Shown piece after piece: positions 1 to 6,168 of a DNA stretch of 7,578 bases. The position numbers and the translations under genes are program-made. Below the pieces are notes generated by a model, which searched no databases, was not told the origin of the DNA, and saw nothing but the letters and a program-made list of their open reading frames with translations. Source of the DNA: an uncultured Collinsella sp. (GTDB lineage: Bacteria > Actinomycetota > Coriobacteriia > Coriobacteriales > Coriobacteriaceae); the NCBI GenBank assembly GCA_902463875.1, contig CABQHR010000086.1:1-7578 (forward strand), given 5' to 3'. Positions within the stretch are counted from its first letter, which is position 1, and every line of letters starts with the position of its first letter.

Positions 1-580
1 GCACGGCAGCCGCACGTGTAGCCCCCTGACGAGATCGGTTCTCATCGCAATAAGCGATCAAGTCGGCAACGGTATACCTCTGCCCCATCTCGATATAATC
101 GCCTGACGACAAATGATTCAAATGGTATCGGGCGCAGATTTCATACCCATATTCCAGCTGTTCGGGTTCACTCATCCACGAACCCGCCTGGACGAAGCAC
201 ATGGCCTCATCAACCACCAAGAGACCCTCTGCCGCCTCGATAAGATGCTCCGAAGGTATGGGCGCCCCAAACACATGGCGTCGGAGACCCGCCGGCCGAG
301 AGCGTTCAAAATCAAAGCTGACCAGCGTGTCGATACGATCGAGCTCCTCATGCGGAATGCCAAGTGAGACCAGGTAGTCAGCAACAATCTCGACCGCCGT
401 AGATATTCTCAGTCCCTTGGCATCTAACCCCAGTTTGGGCAGGTCCGCGGTCGACTGCGCCTCATTGGCAATCGAGTCCTCATCGTATAGACTGCTTGCT
501 CGCGAAAGCGGCTCAGATGGGCGCGCCACGTTGTGGTACAGCCAGGCAGTCTTATGGGACAGGACGATCGGCAGGTCCAT
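1..580 (-). CDS. Hypothetical protein, AbiEi/nuclease-like Coriobacteriia family (C-terminus cut by window edge)
   Basis: An open frame reads leftward from ATG at 580 through the window edge with no stop, giving 193 residues. The start is supported by GGAGG at 585-589, four bases upstream. It begins MDLPIVLSHKTAWLYH; residues 70-155 include SLGIPHEELDRIDTLVS, RRHVFGAPIP, a strand-like LLVVDEAMCFVQAG and LEYGYEICARY. The pattern of a short hydrophobic stretch, 'sP/dEaxCFxQ' and 'GYExCxRY' recalls a family common in gut Coriobacteriia, related to AbiEi-like antitoxin regions and often ending in a Vsr/DUF559-like nuclease domain. That link is from memory of the family, and no catalytic residues lie in the visible part. 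No signal peptide or membrane segment is seen, so it is probably cytosolic. It lies on the same strand as the ABC operon but is separated from it by a terminator-like hairpin, so it is probably transcribed on its own. The reading frame is secure; the function is not. Confidence 0.72.
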   Translation of the reverse strand, partial: MDLPIVLSHKTAWLYHNVARPSEPLSRASSLYDEDSIANEAQSTADLPKLGLDAKGLRISTAVEIVADYLVSLGIPHEELDRIDTLVSFDFERSRPAGLRRHVFGAPIPSEHLIEAAEGLLVVDEAMCFVQAGSWMSEPEQLEYGYEICARYHLNHLSSGDYIEMGQRYTVADLIAYCDENRSRQGATRAAAV

Positions 581-583
581 GAG

Positions 584-589
584 CCCTCC
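584..589 (-). promoter_or_regulatory. Ribosome binding site of the left-edge gene
   Basis: The minus strand reads GGAGGG immediately followed by CTC and ATG (580). The frame stays open further upstream, so this site is what decides the start. I could not find a convincing -35/-10 pair for this gene in 590-680. Confidence 0.7.
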
Positions 590-680
590 AATGGGTCGGA
601 TAACCAACCTTATTCCCCTGCTCGCGGATTCGCACACCTTCGCATGCAAGTTAGCGATTCCACCCGATCGAGCAGCAGAA

Positions 681-745
681 AAACCGTCCCAACATTCGAT
701 GCTTTTTCTCAAAATCGAGAAAAACGTCGAATGTTGGGACGGTTT
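681..745 (-). terminator. Long hairpin, probable terminator of the ABC exporter operon
   Basis: The arm AAACCGTCCCAACATTCGA (681-699) is repeated as a perfect reverse complement at 727-745. Pairing continues inward at G701/C725, then after one bulged base (C702) at 703-710 with 717-724, leaving a six-base loop (711-716). The stem totals about 28-29 pairs. It starts 48 bases past the ABC operon stop. Read leftward it ends in GGTTTTTC, a short U-tract partly inside the stem; read rightward there is no U-tract. A Rho-independent terminator for the leftward operon is the simplest reading. The stem is much longer than a usual terminator, so a repeated extragenic palindrome or small non-autonomous element remains possible. 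Confidence 0.65.
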
Positions 746-793
746 GAGACGGGGTGAGGAGTATGGAGAGCCAAAACGCCGCACTCGAACGGG

Positions 794-2692
794 TTAATCT
801 AGCTCCTTTAAGCCATGCGCCAGTTGCCAGTACTCGCCGTGCTGGGCGAGCAGCTCTTCGTGGGTGCCGCGCTCGATGATGCGGCCGTGTTCGAGGACCA
901 TGATGGCATCGGCGTCGCGGACGGTGGACAGGCGGTGCGCGATCATAAACGTGGTGCGTCCGCGCATGATGCGGTCCATGCCGCGCTCGATGAGCTTTTC
1001 GGTGCGCGTGTCGATGGAGCTTGTCGCCTCGTCCAGGATAAGCACCGGCGGATCGGCAACGGCCACGCGCGCGATGGCGAGCAGCTGGCGCTGGCCCTGT
1101 GACAGATTGGCGCCGTCGGCCGTGACCGGCGTGTCGTAGCCTTGCGGCAGGCGGCGGATAAACGAGTCAGCGCAGGCGGCCTCGGCGGCGGCGCGCACCT
1201 CCTCGTCGGTCGCGTCGAGCTTGCCAAAGCGGATGTTCTGCGCAATGGTGCCGCTAAACAGGTGCGTGTCCTGCAGCACAATGCCGAGCGATCCGCGCAG
1301 GCTGGCCTTGGCAATGTGCTTGACGTCGATGCCGTCGTACGTGATCTCGCCGTCATCGACCTCGTAGAAGCGGTTGATGAGATTGGTGATGGTCGTCTTT
1401 CCGGCGCCCGTCGAGCCCACAAAAGCGATCTTTTGCCCCGGCTTGGCAAACAAGTTGAGGTCTGTGAGCACACGCGTGCCCGGCACGTAGGAAAAGTCCA
1501 CGGCATGAAAGCGCACGTCGCCAGCAAGCGGCACCAACCCGGTGGCAAGCTCGGTGCCGTCGGCCGCCACCGCTCGACCCGCATCGTCGACCGAGGCCAC
1601 GTCGTGCAGATGTCCGTACGTGCCCACGCCACGGCCCTCGGGAATCTTCCACGCCCACGCGGACTCGCCCGTCTGCACCAGCTCCACGCAGCCCTCGTCC
1701 ACCTCGGGCTCAAGATCCATGGCGGCAAACAGGCGCTCGGCGCCGGCCAACGCATTGAGTAAGAAATTGCCCAGCTGCGTAAACTGATTGATGGGCATGG
1801 CAGCCTGGCGCACAAAGACCAGATAGCTTGCAAGCGCGCCTACGTCGGCGAGCCCCTTGATGCAGAGCATGCCGCCCGCCACCGCGACGATCGCATAGTT
1901 GGCATACCCGATCACCACGGTCATGGGCACCATCGAGTTGGCGTAGGCCTGCGCGGCGCCACCGGTGCGGCGCAGCTCCTGGTTACGTGCGTCAAAACCG
2001 GCAACGTTAGCCTGCTCGTGGTTAAAGACCTTGATGACCTTTTGGCCCGAGACCATCTCCTCGACGTATCCGTCCAAATCGCCAAGCGATGCCTGCTGGG
2101 CGGCAAAGAAACGCTTAGAGCGCGCGCCCGAGTAGCGCGCGTACAGCACGATGGCCGCGTCGCACACAAGCGTGATAATCGTGAGCTGCCAGTTGAGGAT
2201 GATGAGCATGGCCGTGGTGCCGATGACCTGGATGGTCGCCTGAATCACGTTGGCAAAGCTGTTGTTGAGCGCCTCGGAGACCGTGTCGACATCGTTGGTG
2301 AAGAAGCTCATGATGTCGCCCGAGCGCGTGCTGTCAAAATAACTGAGCGGCAGCGTCTGGATATGCGCGAACAGGTCGCGGCGAATGTCGGACACCACGC
2401 GCTGGGCTGCGCGCACCATGATCTGCGAGTAGCCCAGGGCCGAGAGCACGCCTGCGGCATAGATGGCAGCTGTAAAGAGAACCTGCTTGGTGAGCAGCTC
2501 CTCCCCGCCTGTAGCCAGGCCGTTGACGATGGGGCGCACCATATAGGTGCCGGCAAGGCTTGCGATGGCGGCGATAGAAGCGAGCACGCCCACCGCCAGC
2601 AGCGAGAACTTGGCGTGGCCCATATAGCTGAGCAGGCGGCGGAGCGTCTGCGTCAGATTGGCGGGACGAGCCTGAGCGGATGTCTTAGGCAT
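794..2692 (-). CDS. ABC exporter half-transporter, canonical-ATPase subunit (TMD-NBD, 632 aa)
   Basis: Second gene of the pair. It encodes a membrane exporter with an N-terminal six-helix domain (about residues 29-315) and a C-terminal ATPase. Visible motifs are the A-loop Tyr402, Walker A GSTGAGKTT (426-434), Q-loop Gln474, signature LSQGQ (530-534), Walker B VLILDE ending in catalytic Glu555, D-loop SSID and H-loop His586 in MIAHR. The signature has Gln where Gly is usual (LSGGQ). A segment of roughly 50-55 residues (about 335-390) between the membrane and ATPase domains is longer than the usual linker. I chose ATG at 2692 because AAGGAGGT lies eight bases upstream; the frame stays open to 2899, but that part reads through the upstream gene and looks non-coding. 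Its start overlaps the upstream stop by 8 nt, which implies translational coupling and heterodimer formation. The substrate is unknown; lipids, drugs or peptides are all possible for this family. Confidence 0.95.
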   Translation of the reverse strand: MPKTSAQARPANLTQTLRRLLSYMGHAKFSLLAVGVLASIAAIASLAGTYMVRPIVNGLATGGEELLTKQVLFTAAIYAAGVLSALGYSQIMVRAAQRVVSDIRRDLFAHIQTLPLSYFDSTRSGDIMSFFTNDVDTVSEALNNSFANVIQATIQVIGTTAMLIILNWQLTIITLVCDAAIVLYARYSGARSKRFFAAQQASLGDLDGYVEEMVSGQKVIKVFNHEQANVAGFDARNQELRRTGGAAQAYANSMVPMTVVIGYANYAIVAVAGGMLCIKGLADVGALASYLVFVRQAAMPINQFTQLGNFLLNALAGAERLFAAMDLEPEVDEGCVELVQTGESAWAWKIPEGRGVGTYGHLHDVASVDDAGRAVAADGTELATGLVPLAGDVRFHAVDFSYVPGTRVLTDLNLFAKPGQKIAFVGSTGAGKTTITNLINRFYEVDDGEITYDGIDVKHIAKASLRGSLGIVLQDTHLFSGTIAQNIRFGKLDATDEEVRAAAEAACADSFIRRLPQGYDTPVTADGANLSQGQRQLLAIARVAVADPPVLILDEATSSIDTRTEKLIERGMDRIMRGRTTFMIAHRLSTVRDADAIMVLEHGRIIERGTHEELLAQHGEYWQLAHGLKELD

Positions 2693-4505
2693 GACGCTCA
2701 CCTCCTTCCGTGGCTCGAATTGATCCGCATGTGACGGAGGGAAATGGATCATCCGCGCCGTCAGCGTCGCCGGCATCCCCCGCGAACTCCATCTGCGAGG
2801 CGTAAATCTCCTGGTAGATGTTGTCACCCGCCAGCAGCTCCTCGTGCGTGCCCACGCCATGGACACGGCCGTCGTCCAGCACCACAATGCGATCTGCATC
2901 CATCACGCTCGCGATGCGCTGGGCGATGATGATCACGGTCGTATCGGGAATCTGCGCGATGTGCTCGCGAATCTTGGCGTCGGTCGCCATATCGACCGCG
3001 CTGGTGGAGTCGTCAAAAATGAGCACGCGCGGATGCTTGAGCAGCGTGCGCGCGATGCACAGGCGCTGCTTCTGCCCGCCCGAAACACCGGCTCCGCCCT
3101 GGCCCAACTCGCCATCCAGCCCGCCGATGCGGTCCAGGAACTCGTCCACGCACGCCGCGCGGCAGGCACGCAGCAGCTCCTCGTCGGTGGCATCGGGCGC
3201 GCCCCACCGCAGGTTCTCGCGCACCGTGCCCGTAAACAGCACGTTCTTTTGCAGCACAATACCCACGGCATCGCGCAGGGCAACCAGGTCGTAGTCGCGC
3301 ACGTCACGCCCGCCAACGAGCACGGCGCCCTCGGTCGCGTCGTACAGGCGCGCGATGAGCTGCACGAGCGAGCTCTTGCCCGAGCCCGTGCCGCCAAGCA
3401 CGCCCACCGTGGAGCCCGGCTCAATACGAAGGTCGATATGCTCGAGCACGTCCTCGGCAGCATCCGCGCGGTACTTAAACGACACGTCGCGGAACTCAAC
3501 GCTTCCGTCGGCAACCTCGCGCACCGCCGCGTCTGCCGCTGGTGCCTGGATGAGCGACTGCTCGTCAATCACGCGCGAAATGCGCTCCACGCTGGCGAGC
3601 GCGCGCGTGAGCAGCAAAAACACGTTGGAGATCATCATGAGCGAGTTCATGATCAGCAGCACGTAGCTCATAAAGCCCGTGAGCGAGCCCACGCCCAGCT
3701 CGCCGGCGATAATCATGCGCCCGCCGATCCACAGGATGGAGATGGCGGCCACATACATAGACAGCTGAAACACCGGCAGGTTGAGTACGGCGTTGCCAAA
3801 GGTCTTCGTCGCTGTGTGCGCGAGCTCGGTATTGACGGTGTCGAACTTGGCCTCCTCGTGCTCGGCGCGCACATACGCCTTGACGGCGCGCACGGCGGTG
3901 AGGTCCTCCTGCACCACGCCGTTGAGGTGGTCCATCGAGGTCTGCAGCTGGCGGTAGAGCGGGCTCACGCGGTAGGTGATAACGCCCAGCACGATCGCCA
4001 GTACGGGCAGGATGATCGCGAAGACCGTGGCGAGCGGGCGCGACAGCACCAGGGCATAGACCAGACCGACGATGAGCGTCACCGGTCCGCGCACCATGGG
4101 ACGGAAGCCGTTGCCGATGGCGTTTTGGATGACGGTGATGTCGGTGGTCATGCGGGTGACGAGCGAGCTGGCGTCGTAGTTGTCCAGGTTGCCAAAGGCG
4201 AGCGTCTGGATCTTGCGATACTCGGCCTCGCGCAGGTTAGCGCCCAGGCCCGAAGCCACGCGAGCGGACGTGCGGGCATAACCCAGGCCCAGCACCAGCG
4301 AAAACGCCGCGCATACCAGCATGCATGCGCCCTGTAGCAGCATGTAGTTGATGTCGCCCGTGGGCACGCCCACGTCGATGATGTTGGCCATGATGACCGG
4401 GATAAACAACTCGAGCGCAGTCTCGACCGAGACGAACATCACGCCGAGTATGGCATCGCGACGGTATGCCCCCAAGTAGGAAAACAGGATCTTGAGATTG
4501 CGCAC
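2685..4505 (-). CDS. ABC exporter half-transporter, degenerate-ATPase subunit (TMD-NBD, 606 aa)
   Basis: First gene of the operon. It has six predicted membrane helices (about residues 17-39, 54-77, 138-156, 159-178, 245-263 and 276-298), then an ATPase with A-loop Tyr345, Walker A GGTGSGKSS (371-379), Q-loop Gln419, signature VSGGQ (474-478) and Walker B VLIFDD (494-499). Asp499 replaces the catalytic Glu, and Gln529 in IIAQR replaces the switch His. Both changes are typical of the degenerate partner in heterodimeric exporters such as TM287/288, BmrCD and LmrCD, so this subunit should bind ATP but hydrolyse it poorly at its own site. The start is GTG at 4505: a stop (TGA) lies three codons upstream in frame, and the next in-frame Met is residue 23. 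A GGGGG run at 4516-4520 is a modest ribosome binding site. The last 35 residues are an acidic tail beyond the ATPase fold, and their codons carry the ribosome binding site of the next gene. Confidence 0.95.
   Translation of the reverse strand: MRNLKILFSYLGAYRRDAILGVMFVSVETALELFIPVIMANIIDVGVPTGDINYMLLQGACMLVCAAFSLVLGLGYARTSARVASGLGANLREAEYRKIQTLAFGNLDNYDASSLVTRMTTDITVIQNAIGNGFRPMVRGPVTLIVGLVYALVLSRPLATVFAIILPVLAIVLGVITYRVSPLYRQLQTSMDHLNGVVQEDLTAVRAVKAYVRAEHEEAKFDTVNTELAHTATKTFGNAVLNLPVFQLSMYVAAISILWIGGRMIIAGELGVGSLTGFMSYVLLIMNSLMMISNVFLLLTRALASVERISRVIDEQSLIQAPAADAAVREVADGSVEFRDVSFKYRADAAEDVLEHIDLRIEPGSTVGVLGGTGSGKSSLVQLIARLYDATEGAVLVGGRDVRDYDLVALRDAVGIVLQKNVLFTGTVRENLRWGAPDATDEELLRACRAACVDEFLDRIGGLDGELGQGGAGVSGGQKQRLCIARTLLKHPRVLIFDDSTSAVDMATDAKIREHIAQIPDTTVIIIAQRIASVMDADRIVVLDDGRVHGVGTHEELLAGDNIYQEIYASQMEFAGDAGDADGADDPFPSVTCGSIRATEGGERHA
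2701..2707 (-). promoter_or_regulatory. Ribosome binding site of the second ABC gene, inside the first
   Basis: The minus strand reads AAGGAGGTGAGCGTCATG. This near-perfect Shine-Dalgarno sequence lies within the last codons of the upstream gene and eight bases from the ATG at 2692. It decides the start over the longer open frame and supports coupled translation. Confidence 0.85.
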
Positions 4506-4546
4506 GCAGGTTCATCCCCCATCAAACGTTGTTCGCAAACGCACGT

Positions 4547-4574
4547 ATTATTGCGCGCCGAGCGATAGTGTCAA
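4547..4574 (-). promoter_or_regulatory. Sigma70-type promoter of the ABC exporter operon
   Basis: On the minus strand a perfect TTGACA (4569-4574) and AATAAT (4547-4552, five of six consensus bases) are separated by 16 bases. Transcription would start near 4540 and give a leader of about 35 nt before the GTG at 4505. This is the best consensus promoter in the window. Confidence 0.75.
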
Positions 4575-4581
4575 GTGTTCC

Positions 4582-4593
4582 GAAATCGATTTC
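4582..4593. promoter_or_regulatory. 12-bp palindrome upstream of the ABC promoter, possible operator
   Basis: GAAATCGATTTC is a perfect palindrome seven bases upstream of the -35 box of the ABC promoter. Its position would suit a regulator acting just upstream of RNA polymerase. No protein can be assigned to it from the sequence, and a 12-bp palindrome can occur by chance. Confidence 0.35.
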
Positions 4594-4693
4594 TACAAGG
4601 CTGGCGCAGGCGCTAAGCCCGCGCGGCGCACGGGCGCATTCAAATGGAAATGATTGAAGGCGCGATTTTTTCGCCCCACCGGCAACATGGACC

Positions 4694-4724
4694 TTGACTC
4701 TACAATCGTTATAGGGTTTTCACT
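4694..4724 (+). promoter_or_regulatory. MerR-type promoter and operator of the MATE-merR operon
   Basis: TTGACT (4694-4699) and a weak -10, TTCACT (4719-4724), are separated by 19 bases, longer than the usual 17. An imperfect dyad, CTCTACAATCGTTATAGGG (4698-4716, centre 4707), overlaps the -35 box and fills most of the spacer, with six of its nine base pairs matching (CxCTAxAA against TTxTAGxG). A long spacer with a dyad across it is the hallmark of promoters that MerR-family activators untwist, such as those of mer and bmr. A MerR gene lies in the same operon, which strengthens the call. The transcript would begin near 4731, about 36 nt before the MATE start. Confidence 0.72.
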
Positions 4725-4766
4725 ACACTGGTACGTAAACGAACCAAGCCAGAAAGTGCCCTGCCC

Positions 4767-6113
4767 ATGGAACACGACCTCACACGCGGCAATGTCCTCA
4801 AGACCATCGCGGTCTTTGCCCTGCCCTATATGCTCTCGTACTTTTTGCAGATGCTCTACGGCATGGCCGACCTGTACATGATGGGACAGTTTAGCGGCGC
4901 CGCCGGCATCACCGCCGTGGGCAACGGCGCGCAGACGCTCTATATCATTACCGTGACGCTCGTGGGCCTGGCCATGGGAACAACGGTCATCGTCGGCCAC
5001 GCCGTGGGCTCGCGCCGCTTTGACCGTGCCGAGGCAGCCATCGGCAACACCATCACGCTCTTTATGGGCGTCTCGATGGTGCTGGCCGCGCTCTTGCTCG
5101 CGCTGTGCCCGCAGATCGTGGCGCTCATCGGCACGCCGGCCGAAGCCGTCGAAGGCACTGCCGCCTACCTGCGCATCTGCTTTATCGGCATACCGTGCAT
5201 CGCCGCATACAACATCCTCTCGGCCATCTTTCGCGGCCTGGGCGATTCGCGCTCGCCCATGTACGTGATCGGCGTGGCGTGCGTTATCAACATCGCGCTC
5301 GACTTTCTGTTCATTGGCCACATGGGGCTCGGTCCCGTGGGCGCGGCGCTCGGCACGGTCATCGCGCAGACGGCGAGCGTAGCCCTCGCGCTCGTGTGGC
5401 TCAAGAGCCGTCGCACGAACATCCACGTTAAGCGTAGCGACCTGCGCCCCCAGCCCGAGGTGCTCGGCAGCATTCTTAAGATCGGCGTGCCCGTGGCCGT
5501 GCAGGACGGCTGCATCCAGGTGGCGTTTATGTTCATCACCGTCATCGCCAACCACCGCGGCCTGGTCGACGCCGCCGCCGTGGGCCTGGTCGAGAAGATG
5601 ATCAGCTTTTTGTTCATTGTGCCGAGTTCCATGGGCGCCACCGTCAGCGCGCTCACGGCGCAAAACGCCGGCGCAGGCAAGGGCGACCGCGCGCGTCAGG
5701 TGCTCAAGGACGCCATGACCATCTCGGTGGTGTACGGCTGCCTGATCACGGTTCTGATGTGGCTGGTGGCACCGGCGTTTCTCGGCTTTTTTGCCAAGGA
5801 CGCCGCAGTGGTCGCAGCCGGCACCGGCTATATGCGCAGCTATATTTTCGACGCGATCTTCGCCGGCATCCATATTTGCTTTAGCGGCTTTTTCGCTGCG
5901 TACGGCAAGAGCTATATCGGCTTTGCACACAACGTGCTGGCCGTGGCGCTCATTCGCGTGCCGGGCGCGTGGCTGCTGTCGAACGCCTATTCCGATACGT
6001 TGTTTCCCATGGGCATCGCCTCGCCGTGCGGGTCCATTCTGTCGGCGGTCATTTGCGTGGTGGCGTTTACGGTGCTCAACCGCCGCGGTGCTTTTGACAA
6101 GTTGGTGGCGTAG
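4767..6113 (+). CDS. MATE-family multidrug/cation efflux pump (448 aa)
   Basis: This is an integral membrane antiporter of the MATE (MatE) family, which exports organic cations or other toxic compounds using a sodium or proton gradient. It has the usual length and about twelve hydrophobic segments in two homologous halves. Family landmarks are DLTRGNVLKTIAVFALP at the N-terminus, YGMADLYMMGQF (31-42), GLAMGTTVIVGHAVGSRRFDRA (67-88), FRGLGDSRSPM (155-165), NIALDFLFI (175-183) and GPVGAALGTVIAQ (189-201); the second half starts near LKIGVPVAVQDG (237-248). ATG at 4767 gives the expected N-terminus, but the ribosome binding site is poor (AGAAAG at 4751-4756), so translation may be inefficient. 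The merR gene follows 55 bases downstream, and the promoter before this gene is MerR-type, so expression is probably induced by substrate. The substrate cannot be read from the sequence. Confidence 0.95.
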   Translation: MEHDLTRGNVLKTIAVFALPYMLSYFLQMLYGMADLYMMGQFSGAAGITAVGNGAQTLYIITVTLVGLAMGTTVIVGHAVGSRRFDRAEAAIGNTITLFMGVSMVLAALLLALCPQIVALIGTPAEAVEGTAAYLRICFIGIPCIAAYNILSAIFRGLGDSRSPMYVIGVACVINIALDFLFIGHMGLGPVGAALGTVIAQTASVALALVWLKSRRTNIHVKRSDLRPQPEVLGSILKIGVPVAVQDGCIQVAFMFITVIANHRGLVDAAAVGLVEKMISFLFIVPSSMGATVSALTAQNAGAGKGDRARQVLKDAMTISVVYGCLITVLMWLVAPAFLGFFAKDAAVVAAGTGYMRSYIFDAIFAGIHICFSGFFAAYGKSYIGFAHNVLAVALIRVPGAWLLSNAYSDTLFPMGIASPCGSILSAVICVVAFTVLNRRGAFDKLVA

Positions 6114-6155
6114 CGGGGCAACGCAAGCCTAGCGCCTCTCCCCTGTTTTTACCGA

Positions 6156-6161
6156 AAGGAG
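6156..6161 (+). promoter_or_regulatory. Ribosome binding site of the merR gene
   Basis: AAGGAG lies seven bases before the GTG at 6169 and 16 bases before the in-frame ATG at 6178. The spacing favours the GTG start. Confidence 0.7.
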
Positions 6162-6168
6162 CGGTCCT

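Noticed and set aside
417..797. 126-codon plus-strand frame crossing the long hairpin
   Set aside because: It runs antisense through the start of the left-edge gene and then through the inverted repeat. It has no ribosome binding site or recognisable sequence.
2693..2899. 69-residue N-terminal extension of the second ABC subunit
   Set aside because: The extra part is an out-of-frame reading of the upstream gene's ATPase domain, and the strong ribosome binding site points to ATG 2692.
2844..4337. 497-codon open frame on the plus strand opposite the first ABC gene
   Set aside because: It is rich in His, Ala, Arg and Val with no recognisable motif, and lies antisense to a gene with complete ABC motifs. 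Long antisense frames are common in GC-rich DNA.
4657..4678. GGCG...CGCC around a T-run (GCGATTTTTTCGC)
   Set aside because: Only four pairs form, and the T-run is in the loop, not after the stem, so it is not a terminator.
4694..4716. Ordinary sigma70 promoter using TATAGG (4711-4716 region) as the -10 box
   Set aside because: The spacing from TTGACT would be about 10 bases, too short for sigma70. The MerR-type reading with a 19-base spacer fits better.
4593..5930. 445-codon open frame on the minus strand opposite the MATE gene
   Set aside because: Its composition (His, Asp, Arg, Gly) is typical of a codon-bias shadow, it has no family motif, and it would cover the control region that contains both promoters.
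6114..6168. Possible terminator between the MATE and merR genes
   Set aside because: Only GGGG/CCCC can pair before TGTTTTT, with about 21 unpaired bases between. This is too weak to call, and co-transcription is the simpler reading.
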